The notes beneath the pieces were generated by a model. It was not told the DNA's origin. It made no database searches and saw only the letters and a program-made list of their open reading frames with translations. Below are positions 1-6,012 of a DNA stretch of 6,012 bases, in pieces. The DNA is taken from the NCBI GenBank assembly GCA_021828225.1, contig JAKASH010000210.1, forward strand, positions 1-6,012, written 5' to 3'. A program made the position numbers and the translations under genes. The first letter of the stretch is position 1; every line of letters starts with the position of its first letter. The stretch is from Acidobacteriota bacterium. GTDB lineage: Bacteria; Acidobacteriota; Terriglobia; UBA7540.

Positions 1-1503
1 CCAGGGATTGGGACCTGCCACCGGTCCATAGCGCGCCGACCAGGCAAGATAAATCAGGGGAATGACATAGCCGAGGCCGAGGATGGAGGCTCCAGCCGTC
101 GATATGACATTGAGAGTTTGAAATTCAGGCGGATAGACAGCATATCGCCGTGGCATACCGAGGTAACCCAGGATGAATTGCGGGAAGAAAGTGAGATTGA
201 ATCCGACAAAGATTATGATGGCGGCGACTCTCGCCCATCCGTCGGGGTACAACCGACCGGTCATCTTCGGCCACCAATAATGAATCGCTCCCATGTAGCC
301 CATAACAGCACCACCCACCATGATGTAATGAAAATGAGCGACAACAAAATAAGTATCATGGAGATGCTGGTCAAGCCCAGTGGTCGCAAGATACAACCCC
401 GTTAGACCGCCGATAGTGAACAGCCCGATGAACCCCAGCGCATAGAGCATCGGAGCTTCGTATGAAATTGAACCCTTGTAAAGGGTCGCTGTCCAATTGA
501 AGACTTTAACCGCGGACGGGATTGCCACTGCCATACTGAGGGCAGAGAAGACCAACCCGGCATAAATTGACTGGCCGCTGATAAACATGTGATGGCCCCA
601 TACCAGAAAACCGATGGCGGCGATCGCAACGCTCGAGAATGCAACGAAATGATAGCCGAAGATTTTCTTCCTGGAAAAGGCGGTAATCAATTCGCTGATC
701 ACACCCATCGAAGGCAGAATCATCACGTACACTGCCGGATGCGAGTAGAACCAGAAGAGGTGCTGAAACAGGATTGGGTCGCCGCCGAGAGCGGGATCGA
801 AAATGCCGACGTGGAACACCCGTTCAATGATGATAAGAGCCAGCGAAATAGCGATCACCGGAGTGGCAATAATAAAGATGATGCTGGCCGCGTACATTGC
901 CCAGACGAAAAGCGGAAGCCGGAACCAAGTCAACCCGGGCGCGCGCATTTTGTGAATTGTCACAACGAAATTGAGCCCGGTCAGGATAGATGAAAAACCC
1001 GCGATAAAGACGCCGGCTGCGGTAGCCATCACATGAGTGTTCAAGTAAAGCGTGCTCAAAGGCGTATAGAAGGTCCATCCGGTATCGACTCCACCTGCGA
1101 TCAGCGCATAAAGAACAAAGGACCCGCCTGTCATAAAAATGTACCAGCTCATCAGGTTTAGGCGGGGAAAGGCCACATCGCGTGCGCCAATCATCAGCGG
1201 GATCAAAAAGTTGCCCATCACGGCAGGGATGGATGGCACGAGGAAAAAGAAAATCATGACAATCCCGTGCATGCTGAACAACTTGTTGTACGTCTCTGGC
1301 TCTACAAGCAAGCCCTGAGGTTCAAGCAGGTTCAGGCGCATCAGCGTTGCTGCCACGCCGCCAATCGAGAAGAAGAACGTGATCGAGATCAGATAGAGCC
1401 AGGCGATACGCTTGTGGTCGGTGGTAAGCAACCACGACTTAATACTGTAATCTGCGTTCAAATAATGAACGCGCGGCTCGATCAGAGCTTCTGTACTATT
1501 CAT
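1..1503 (-). CDS. coxA: Cytochrome c oxidase subunit I, A2-type (3' end beyond window)
   Basis: Catalytic subunit of a heme-copper oxidase in the inner membrane: reduces O2 to water and pumps protons. The frame is open for 501 codons to the window edge; it ends within the conserved GPxxGxNPW stretch before the usual LEW, so only the last helix end and C-terminus are missing. About twelve membrane segments are visible. Expected ligands are all present: His79 and His392 for heme a, His390 for heme a3, His255, His304 and His305 for CuB, and Tyr259 for the His-Tyr crosslink. D-channel residues Asn98, Asp109 and Asn116 and K-channel residues Ser270 and Lys333 are present. The helix VI glutamate of A1 enzymes is replaced: the motif is YSHPAVY (253-259), the A2 signature. 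The ATG overlaps the coxB stop as ATGA; GGGG lies 5 bases upstream of it. Open reading and motif spacing leave little doubt. Confidence 0.97.
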   Translation of the reverse strand, partial: MNSTEALIEPRVHYLNADYSIKSWLLTTDHKRIAWLYLISITFFFSIGGVAATLMRLNLLEPQGLLVEPETYNKLFSMHGIVMIFFFLVPSIPAVMGNFLIPLMIGARDVAFPRLNLMSWYIFMTGGSFVLYALIAGGVDTGWTFYTPLSTLYLNTHVMATAAGVFIAGFSSILTGLNFVVTIHKMRAPGLTWFRLPLFVWAMYAASIIFIIATPVIAISLALIIIERVFHVGIFDPALGGDPILFQHLFWFYSHPAVYVMILPSMGVISELITAFSRKKIFGYHFVAFSSVAIAAIGFLVWGHHMFISGQSIYAGLVFSALSMAVAIPSAVKVFNWTATLYKGSISYEAPMLYALGFIGLFTIGGLTGLYLATTGLDQHLHDTYFVVAHFHYIMVGGAVMGYMGAIHYWWPKMTGRLYPDGWARVAAIIIFVGFNLTFFPQFILGYLGMPRRYAVYPPEFQTLNVISTAGASILGLGYVIPLIYLAWSARYGPVAGPNPW

Positions 1504-2450
1504 GGTTTCCCCGTATTTCCTTCTTTTGAGCCCTGCGATTTAATATAGGCAGTGAGCTGCAGAATCTGCTCCTCGCTCAGTTGCCCCTTAAACGTGGGCA
1601 TGATAGCTGGATACCCGTTCACAATCTGAGAGGACGGATACAGGATCGATTCTCGAATGTACGAGTCGTTGGCGATCACCGTCTGGCCATTCGACAGCAA
1701 AACCGGCTTTCCATAGAGGCCCGCGAACGGCGGTCCTTTGCCGGTGCCATGGCAGGTAATGCAACCATACTTGTTATACAGAGCTTCTCCCTGATCTGCC
1801 ATGGTAATCCCTGAAACCCCGCTCCGGAGCCACCTTTGATAGTCTTGCTGGCTCATGACATAAACCCAACCTCGCATGAGGGAATGTCCCATCCCGCAAT
1901 ACTGGTCGCAAAAAAAACGGTATTTGCCGATGCGGGTTGGCTCAAACCATTCCGTGGTGTAGCGGTCGGGCAGGACATCCATCTTCATCCTGAACGCAGG
2001 AACAGAAAAATCGTGAATGACGTCTTGGGATGTCATGGTGAGCTTGATCGGGACGCCGATTGGAATGTGCAGCGCGTTAATCTCGCGCAAGCCATTCGTG
2101 TGCTCAATCTGCCACATCCATTGTTTGCCAATAACGAAGATCTCCGTAGCATTCTTAGGCGGGGTTGCGTTCCTGACAAAAATCTCTGCTCCCCAGAAGT
2201 ACATGATGACAACCAGGATCATTGGAATGACAGTCCACGTAACCTCTAGCGGGATATTGTTGATGACCTGATTCTTTGGGGGTGGCTCGTCTTTCGCCCG
2301 GCGGCGATACTTGATGGCGAAATAGAAAATGAGCAGGAAGATGAGTGCGCTGAAGAAGACCGACACCGCCGTCATGAAGTAAAAAAGATGATCGACTCCC
2401 GGGGCATTGGCCGAGGCTTCCTGCGGGAATAGTGGAAACGCATGTGGCAT
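1500..2450 (-). CDS. coxB: Cytochrome c oxidase subunit II with fused cytochrome c domain (caa3 type)
   Basis: Electron-entry subunit, 316 residues, the normal size for a subunit II carrying a C-terminal cytochrome c. Two membrane helices lie near residues 23-46 and 68-90, followed by the aromatic electron-entry patch KQWMWQ (109-114) and the periplasmic cupredoxin domain. The CuA ligands are His146, Cys181, Cys185, His189 and Met192 ([12 protein letters not shown]); the residue between the cysteines, a backbone ligand and often Glu, is Gln183, as in Thermus-like enzymes. A monoheme cytochrome c domain follows, with CITCH (Cys230, Cys233, His234) and likely axial Met284. It therefore should accept electrons without a separate soluble cytochrome. 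No lipobox is seen at the N-terminus. The gene starts 50 bases after sco, with GAGGG 12 bases before the ATG, and its TGA overlaps the coxA ATG. Confidence 0.97.
   Translation of the reverse strand: MPHAFPLFPQEASANAPGVDHLFYFMTAVSVFFSALIFLLIFYFAIKYRRRAKDEPPPKNQVINNIPLEVTWTVIPMILVVIMYFWGAEIFVRNATPPKNATEIFVIGKQWMWQIEHTNGLREINALHIPIGVPIKLTMTSQDVIHDFSVPAFRMKMDVLPDRYTTEWFEPTRIGKYRFFCDQYCGMGHSLMRGWVYVMSQQDYQRWLRSGVSGITMADQGEALYNKYGCITCHGTGKGPPFAGLYGKPVLLSNGQTVIANDSYIRESILYPSSQIVNGYPAIMPTFKGQLSEEQILQLTAYIKSQGSKEGNTGKP
1509..1522 (-). promoter_or_regulatory. Possible ribosome binding region of coxA
   Basis: Within the coxB tail, GGGG lies 5 bases before the coxA ATG and AAGGA lies 14 bases before it. 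Neither is ideal; with the ATGA overlap, reinitiation after coxB is likely to matter most. Confidence 0.45.
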
Positions 2451-2462
2451 TTTATTCTCTTA

Positions 2463-2467
2463 CCCTC
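2463..2467 (-). promoter_or_regulatory. Ribosome binding site of coxB in the sco-coxB gap
   Basis: GAGGG, 12 bases before the coxB ATG in the 50-base gap. Spacing is slightly long. The gap shows no clear -35/-10 pair and no T-run hairpin, so I see neither a promoter nor a terminator there. Confidence 0.6.
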
Positions 2468-2500
2468 TTCAATTCAGGCCCTTTCATTCCGACGGGCCGT

Positions 2501-3478
2501 CTATCTTTCAGCCTTCGCAGAGGTCTGCGTGGCGAGCACTCTAGCCTGGGCGTTACGTCCGCCGCGAAACAGAACAATTAAGAAAACGCCTAAAAGAATT
2601 ACGGTAAGAAGCCCGGCGATGAAGAGCACGCGCGTGATAATCAGACTGTACTTTCCCGTGGCCGGATCGTAACGGCAGCAAAATAACAGGATTGCGTCAA
2701 CGGGAGAACCGATTTTCCCGTTTGATGCTTGGACCAGAGCTAGGCGAAGCTGTCCGGCGGGATAGCGAATGCCGTAGAAGTACTGCGCAACCTTGCCTTG
2801 GGGTGTCAGGATCATGATGGCGGTGGCATGGTAATACTGCCCGTTTCGGGGATCATAGTTATATCGGAATCCGACGGCTTTGGTTAGGGCTGTGATGGAT
2901 GCCTGATCGCCCGTCAGAAAGTGCCATCCTGCAGCCGCGCCCTTGCGGTTATACATGTTCAGGTACATGGCTCTCTTCGCGTAAGCTTCGAAAGGGGTGT
3001 CCCGAGGGTCAAAGCTGACGGTGAGCACGTTGAACTGCTTGCCTACGTCAAACGGAAGCTCCCGAAGGCCCTCCACCAAGCCATCTTCCACCATCGGGCA
3101 GAGTCGCGGGCAATTGAAGTAAACCAGTGACAGGATCACTGGCCTCTTCCCGAAGTAGTCTCCCAGGCGAACAGTCTTTCCCGTCTCGTCGTGGAATACA
3201 AGGTCCAGCGGAACTTGGTGATTCAATTCCTGAGAGATCCCGACATTTTTGAGCTCGGCAGGCAGTACCTTGGAATTCTGCGCAGTTGCTCCACCCTGAG
3301 GAGGTCCCTGAAATCCCCGTGATTGAAGGATCTTCGACAGTTGAGCCCGCGTTGTGAGCGGGAAGGCGAAACCAACTAGCGCGCAGAGGGCGAACATGAT
3401 CCCAATTCTAATCCACGGCTGGCCGATCAGCGCTTGCCTCTTAGAACTTGAATTACGTTTAATGTGCTCCTGGGTCAT
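2501..3478 (-). CDS. SCO1/SenC-family copper chaperone with C-terminal membrane anchor
   Basis: Thioredoxin-fold protein that in its family delivers copper to, or keeps reduced, the CuA site of subunit II. With this start it has 325 residues. A basic N-terminus and hydrophobic stretch (about 22-43) end in a TTRAQ-like cleavage site. The metal-binding CPRLC motif is Cys123/Cys127 and the distal ligand is His217 (YYHATAIMIL), both in family context (YFNCPRLCP, SFDPRDTP). Unlike mitochondrial SCO it continues past the domain with LFCCRYDPATGKYS and a second membrane helix (about 278-307). Start choice: ATG at 3478 has GGGGA 5 bases upstream and gives the more plausible signal peptide. ATG at 3529, one base after the previous stop, would add 17 residues but has no Shine-Dalgarno. 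The frame stays open further upstream, but that part overlaps the preceding gene and has no SCO features. Location directly before coxB fits CuA assembly. Confidence 0.95.
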   Translation of the reverse strand: MTQEHIKRNSSSKRQALIGQPWIRIGIMFALCALVGFAFPLTTRAQLSKILQSRGFQGPPQGGATAQNSKVLPAELKNVGISQELNHQVPLDLVFHDETGKTVRLGDYFGKRPVILSLVYFNCPRLCPMVEDGLVEGLRELPFDVGKQFNVLTVSFDPRDTPFEAYAKRAMYLNMYNRKGAAAGWHFLTGDQASITALTKAVGFRYNYDPRNGQYYHATAIMILTPQGKVAQYFYGIRYPAGQLRLALVQASNGKIGSPVDAILLFCCRYDPATGKYSLIITRVLFIAGLLTVILLGVFLIVLFRGGRNAQARVLATQTSAKAER

Positions 3479-3483
3479 GACAA

Positions 3484-3488
3484 TCCCC
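3484..3488 (-). promoter_or_regulatory. Ribosome binding site favouring the sco start at 3478
   Basis: GGGGA, 5 bases before ATG at 3478. It is weak, but the alternative ATG at 3529 has no site at all, so it tips the start choice. Confidence 0.5.
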
Positions 3489-3530
3489 AATTTTCTGGCA
3501 GCCTCCTGGCCGCCCGCTTCGACGTTCATC

Positions 3531-3998
3531 CTAGTGTTGCGGCATATAGCCTTGAGGAACCGTATACTGCTGGACCTCACCCGGCTGTACCGCACCCTTT
3601 GGTGTTTCGCTGTTGCGTACAGGTAGACCCTGTTTGAGTAAGAGAGCCATTGCGCGCTGTATTGGAATTCGAACGATACCGTCCTTTCGGTCAACCCATC
3701 CGTAAGTATTAAGAATCTCGCGCTCATGTTGCAGATATCGCTGCAGGTCAGCCGCTGGATGCGCCTGTAAGCGAGGTACACCTGCAGGCGGCAATACGCG
3801 GCGGCCTGAGAGTGATGACGCCGCCGGAGGATATGTCTGATGAGTTCTGAAGTATACAAGCGTGCCCCAGCTTACCAGGAAGCCTGCCGCTACAGCAACG
3901 GCAATCGCGGCCGCGAAATAGAGCACGTAGCGAGGAACGGCCTCACCCGTTTCATGGCGGTGCTTGCTATTTTCGGAATGAGTTTTGTTCTCATCCAT
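3531..3998 (-). CDS. Membrane-anchored protein of unknown function between actF and sco
   Basis: 155 residues, no assigned function. A polar, His/Lys-rich N-terminus (1-22) precedes one membrane helix (about 24-47), then a periplasmic tail. The tail holds a compact block (75-126) with PRLQ, a heptad-like acidic/basic stretch, YGWVDRKDGIVRIPI and a short helix ending in KQGLP. I recall small proteins with this PRLQ...YGWVDR..G.vRIPI pattern beside ACIII/cox clusters in several phyla, so it is probably a genuine conserved gene; that is memory, not a search. It has no cysteine, no heme motif and no lipobox, so it is unlikely to be a redox carrier. Its ATG overlaps the actF stop by 8 bases and has a strong GAGGGAG 9 bases upstream; its TAG ends just before sco. 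A structural, assembly or supercomplex-linking role with ACIII or the oxidase is inferred from position only. Calling it ActG is not justified by what I can see. Confidence 0.87.
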   Translation of the reverse strand: MDENKTHSENSKHRHETGEAVPRYVLYFAAAIAVAVAAGFLVSWGTLVYFRTHQTYPPAASSLSGRRVLPPAGVPRLQAHPAADLQRYLQHEREILNTYGWVDRKDGIVRIPIQRAMALLLKQGLPVRNSETPKGAVQPGEVQQYTVPQGYMPQH

Positions 3999-5145
3999 GC
4001 TGAACTACTCCCTCAAACCGTGGATCGTGCAACGGGAGGCGAGGCTTGGTCTTGAGCTGGCGAACGAATAGCGCCAGCCACAATCCTCCTATCCCAAAAG
4101 GAGCAACGATATCCATCCAGTTGATATGAGGACCAAGTGGATAGAATGCCGGCATGATAAACCAGTAGAGGTCAATCCAGGTCATGACAACCAGGCACGC
4201 CCCAACCGCGGCCAGAGCCCTCATATGCCTCTTGACCGGCCTGTTCAGAAGCAGCACAAAGGGTACAGCAAAGTGGAAGAGAACGATGAACAGCGCAATC
4301 CACATCCACCCTCCTGTGGCCCGAACCGTATACCAGAAATTCTCGTCCTGCAGGTTGCCGGCCCAGATGATCAAAAACTGCGCGAAAGACATGTAAGCCC
4401 AAAGCATGACGAAAGTCAGCAGTAAGTTGCCGAGATCGTTGAAGTTTTGCGGAGTAATCACACCCGACAGCGGCTTGTGTCTTGCCAGTAACAGGGTGAC
4501 GACAATGGTGAATGACATCGCCGCAAGCGCCGACATAATAATGAAGATCATGCCAAATATGGTGGACGAAAATTTGGGTTCGAGCGACATCACCCAGTCA
4601 AAGGACGCCCAGCTTATCGTTCCGCAGTAAATCAGTAGTCCTATGGCGCTGAGGTTGCCAAGACTTCGCAAAAGATTTCGGTCTGAGCCCTTGTCCTGCT
4701 CGGAAGATAACTTGTTGAGGAAGTACGCAATGATGATCCACGCAGCAAAATAAACGATTGCACGCGCAAAATAAAAGGGCGGCCTCAAATAGAAAGCCTC
4801 GAAAGAGGACCCGTTTACGACCGGATACAAGTTCGGATCGGAATGCCCAACGACCAGCGGAATAAAGAGCAGCGCCAGCAGAGGAAACGTCCTGCTTCCC
4901 GCCTCGAGTGTGCGCCGAATCACGAAGCCCCATTTCCCCCCTACCAAGTGGTGCAACATGAGAATCCCGAAGCACCCCCCGGCTATTAACAACCAAAAGA
5001 GATATGCAATGAGGTAAGCCCGAAGGAACCCTGTCCAGTTAGAAAAGGCTCCGATGGCACATGCCGCCAGAGCTACCACACCGACAATCAGGAACCAGAG
5101 CTGGGCACGGTTGAGTCCGGACTTCAGGGTGTCGGTTTCGTTCAT
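3991..5145 (-). CDS. actF: Alternative complex III membrane subunit ActF
   Basis: Integral membrane subunit of the quinol:cytochrome c oxidoreductase ACIII, 384 residues, close to the usual length. About ten hydrophobic helices are visible: roughly 14-33, 43-66, 86-100, 124-143, 163-182, 195-221, 240-262, 279-300, 309-332 and 346-362. Family-typical stretches are SWASFDWVMSLEP (178-190), and FNDLGNLLLTFVMLWAYMSF (235-254) continuing to QFLIIWAGNL; these match the ActF/ActC (NrfD-like) architecture and distinguish it from the heavily charged ActD. ActF is a membrane partner of ActC; proton translocation through these helices is proposed for the family and is not shown by sequence. The ATG overlaps the actE stop as ATGA, with AAGGA 8 bases upstream, so translation is probably coupled to actE. 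Position after actE and before an oxidase gene set is the normal ACIII order. Confidence 0.96.
   Translation of the reverse strand: MNETDTLKSGLNRAQLWFLIVGVVALAACAIGAFSNWTGFLRAYLIAYLFWLLIAGGCFGILMLHHLVGGKWGFVIRRTLEAGSRTFPLLALLFIPLVVGHSDPNLYPVVNGSSFEAFYLRPPFYFARAIVYFAAWIIIAYFLNKLSSEQDKGSDRNLLRSLGNLSAIGLLIYCGTISWASFDWVMSLEPKFSSTIFGMIFIIMSALAAMSFTIVVTLLLARHKPLSGVITPQNFNDLGNLLLTFVMLWAYMSFAQFLIIWAGNLQDENFWYTVRATGGWMWIALFIVLFHFAVPFVLLLNRPVKRHMRALAAVGACLVVMTWIDLYWFIMPAFYPLGPHINWMDIVAPFGIGGLWLALFVRQLKTKPRLPLHDPRFEGVVQHG
4008..4014 (-). promoter_or_regulatory. Ribosome binding site of the unknown membrane protein
   Basis: GAGGGAG, 9 bases before the ATG at 3998. It is one of the best sites in the window, and it supports the small unknown frame being a real gene. 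Confidence 0.72.
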
Positions 5146-5807
5146 TTTGCCGATCCTTCAAGTTTCTTAAGTTCTTTGGGCGGAACGTCGCTCAAGGGGG
5201 CATCCTCGCTTAACTGTAATGCACGGATGTAAGCTGCGATACGCCATCGGTCCTTTGGAGAGACGCGGGCTGCGTAACTGTACATCGTTCCGTAACCGTT
5301 TGTGATGACGTCAAAGATGTGGCCAACCGGCGCCTTCATTAAACGTTCGGTGTGATAAGAGGGAGGAGGTGGGAAGCCCCTTTGCACAATCATCCCGTCT
5401 CCGCTCCCCGTGAAGTCATGACAGGGCGAACAGTAAATGTTAAACCGTTGCTGGCCACGCTTCAAATCCTTCATGGTGATTGGAAACGGGAAAACATTGG
5501 CGACTTGGCCGTTGATCTTTCCGGCATAAAGTAACTCGTCGGTCCGGAGTTCACCGCGTGCAACCGTGCCAGGGACAACGGGACGGGCTGCACGTCCATC
5601 GTTAAAGAACGTGCTCGGATCAAGGGCCCTGTATTTTGGCTGGATATGCATATCCAGACGGCACCCCGCCATCAGCACCCCCAGGAATGCGATCGTTGCC
5701 CATTGGAGAGCCATCGCGGGGTTTCGACGGCGTGCTACCGGCCTGTGAAAGGAGGTGGACGATGCTGCCGTCAGCGAATATTGTCTCTGGCCCCTTTTAA
5801 CTTTCAA
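5142..5807 (-). CDS. actE: Alternative complex III monoheme cytochrome c lipoprotein ActE
   Basis: Periplasmic, lipid-anchored monoheme cytochrome c that carries electrons out of ACIII. With the TTG start it has 221 residues. A basic N-terminus (HRPVARRRNP, 21-30), a hydrophobic core and the lipobox LMAGC with Cys49 form a lipoprotein signal. The mature start CRLDMHIQPKY and the FFNDGRAARPVVPGTVARG segment (68-85) are characteristic of ActE. Heme motif CSPCH is Cys126, Cys129, His130; Met175 in GTMYSYAARV is the likely second axial ligand; SPKDRWRIAAYIRALQ is the usual C-terminal helix. Start: TTG at 5807 has GAGG 9 bases upstream and supplies the positive n-region. The ATG at codon 32 (5714) lacks a Shine-Dalgarno and would leave no positive charge before the lipobox. 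The gene overlaps the actD end by 11 bases and actF by 4. Confidence 0.95.
   Translation of the reverse strand: MKVKRGQRQYSLTAASSTSFHRPVARRRNPAMALQWATIAFLGVLMAGCRLDMHIQPKYRALDPSTFFNDGRAARPVVPGTVARGELRTDELLYAGKINGQVANVFPFPITMKDLKRGQQRFNIYCSPCHDFTGSGDGMIVQRGFPPPPSYHTERLMKAPVGHIFDVITNGYGTMYSYAARVSPKDRWRIAAYIRALQLSEDAPLSDVPPKELKKLEGSAK
5154..5158 (-). promoter_or_regulatory. Ribosome binding site of actF
   Basis: AAGGA, 8 bases before the actF ATG and within the last codons of actE; together with the ATGA overlap it supports coupled translation. Confidence 0.7.
5640..5657. repeat. Perfect 18-bp palindrome inside actE
   Basis: CTGGATATGCATATCCAG reads the same on both strands. It encodes Leu51 to Gln56 of ActE, just after the lipobox cysteine. 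The peptide context (DMHxQPKY) is conserved in the family, so the palindrome may simply be a codon-choice coincidence; it has no spacer, so a hairpin would have to open its centre as a loop. Confidence 0.9.
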
Positions 5808-6012
5808 CTTCGGATACCTCGCGCGGATTGAGTTCCGTCAGGAACTGCTTTGTTTGTTCCAGATTAAACTTAGAATCCTCCGCCTCGATCACCAGGAAGA
5901 ACCTGTCCTTGCTCGCCTGGGCAAAACGCTCCGCGTTGAACACGGGATGATATGGAGATGGCAGCCCGTTGAGGGCAAGCATCCCGAAAGTTGCCGACAG
6001 CCCGGCGCAGAG
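5797..6012 (-). CDS. actD: Alternative complex III subunit ActD, C-terminal part (5' end beyond window)
   Basis: Only the last 71 codons are in the window; the frame is open to the right edge and ends at TAA (5799-5797). The segment MLALNGLPSPYHPVFN, followed by the AERFAQASKDRFFLVIEAED stretch, is the characteristic C-terminal block of ActD (the DUF3341 family), a small ACIII subunit with two membrane helices that packs beside ActC/ActF. The end LTELNPREVSEVES also matches the family's usual close. The hydrophobic start of the fragment (LCAGLSATFGMLALNG) is probably the end of the second membrane helix. The stop lies 11 bases inside actE, so the two are read from one message. Full length cannot be judged here. 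Confidence 0.94.
   Translation of the reverse strand, partial: LCAGLSATFGMLALNGLPSPYHPVFNAERFAQASKDRFFLVIEAEDSKFNLEQTKQFLTELNPREVSEVES
5817..5820 (-). promoter_or_regulatory. Ribosome binding site deciding the TTG start of actE
   Basis: GAGG on the minus strand, 9 bases before TTG at 5807 and inside the end of actD. It is the reason for preferring the TTG over the downstream ATG at 5714, which has none. Confidence 0.7.

Noticed and set aside
589..993. Plus-strand open frame of 134 codons
   Set aside because: Antisense to the coxA helices; the translation is rich in His, Asn, Asp and Arg, as expected from reading hydrophobic membrane codons backwards.
824..1078. Minus-strand open frame of 84 codons
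   Set aside because: It is another frame within coxA, whose own frame is continuous with all ligands in place.
1836..2249. Plus-strand open frame of 137 codons
   Set aside because: It is wholly antisense to coxB, whose CuA and heme motifs are certain; no ribosome site or recognisable protein.
3479..3859. Long in-frame 5' extension of the sco frame (to 452 codons)
   Set aside because: Most of it lies over the unknown membrane protein in another frame, its translation is Arg/Ser/Tyr-rich with no domain, and the signal peptide sits well downstream at the chosen start.
4598..4996. Minus-strand open frame of 132 codons
   Set aside because: Out-of-frame reading within actF; no domain, and the actF frame explains the region.
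5748..5800. Plus-strand AAAGGAGGT followed by ATG at 5762 and a 12-codon frame
   Set aside because: The ribosome-site-like sequence is good, but the peptide (MLPSANIVSGPF) ends at once and lies antisense to the start of actE; no promoter is visible. Probably chance, the mirror of the anti-Shine-Dalgarno-like stretch.
5831..5846. Inverted repeat AGTTCC-GTCA-GGAACT that could form a small hairpin
   Set aside because: It lies inside the actD coding end with only 6 bp and no T-run, so it is not a terminator.
1..6012. tRNA, rRNA, CRISPR repeats, insertion-sequence ends, attachment sites
   Set aside because: I read both strands for clustered repeats, terminal inverted repeats and RNA-gene signatures and saw none; almost all bases are covered by the seven genes.

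Overview
The window holds one tightly packed aerobic respiratory gene cluster, all on the minus strand and read from right to left: 3' end of actD, actE, actF, a small membrane-anchored protein of unknown function, a SCO-type copper chaperone, coxB with a fused cytochrome c domain, and coxA, which runs off the left edge. It encodes the distal part of alternative complex III (ACIII, a quinol:cytochrome c oxidoreductase unrelated to the bc1 complex) followed by a caa3-type, A2-subfamily cytochrome c oxidase. The plus strand has no gene I can support; its open frames are shadows of the minus-strand genes.

Organism: ACIII directly followed by a SCO gene and a caa3 oxidase with the YSHPxVY signature is found in Acidobacteriota, Bacteroidota/Rhodothermota, Verrucomicrobiota and relatives. 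Moderate GC and the style of the proteins make an acidobacterium my best guess. This is inference from gene order and motifs, not a placement.

Layout: 6012-5797 actD C-terminus; 5807-5142 actE, a lipoprotein monoheme cytochrome c with a TTG start; 5145-3991 actF, about ten membrane helices; 3998-3531 the unknown protein with one membrane helix; 3478-2501 sco; 2450-1500 coxB; 1503-1 coxA. Adjacent genes overlap by 4 to 11 bases at actD/actE, actE/actF, actF/unknown and coxB/coxA, which suggests one polycistronic, translationally coupled unit. The only real gaps are 52 bases before sco (with the chosen start) and 50 bases before coxB; neither contains a convincing promoter or terminator.

How it works together: ACIII (ActD, ActE and ActF here, the remaining subunits presumably beyond the right edge) takes electrons from menaquinol or quinol and passes them through its cytochromes, of which ActE is one. 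The cytochrome c domain fused to CoxB can receive them and feed CuA, then heme a and the heme a3/CuB centre in CoxA, which reduces O2 and pumps protons. SCO would load copper into CuA. The expected coxC and further subunits would lie beyond the left edge.

The system is known. The points most worth a second look are the conserved but unassigned protein between actF and sco, the SCO variant with an extra C-terminal anchor and a Cys-Cys pair, and a perfect 18-bp palindrome inside actE.
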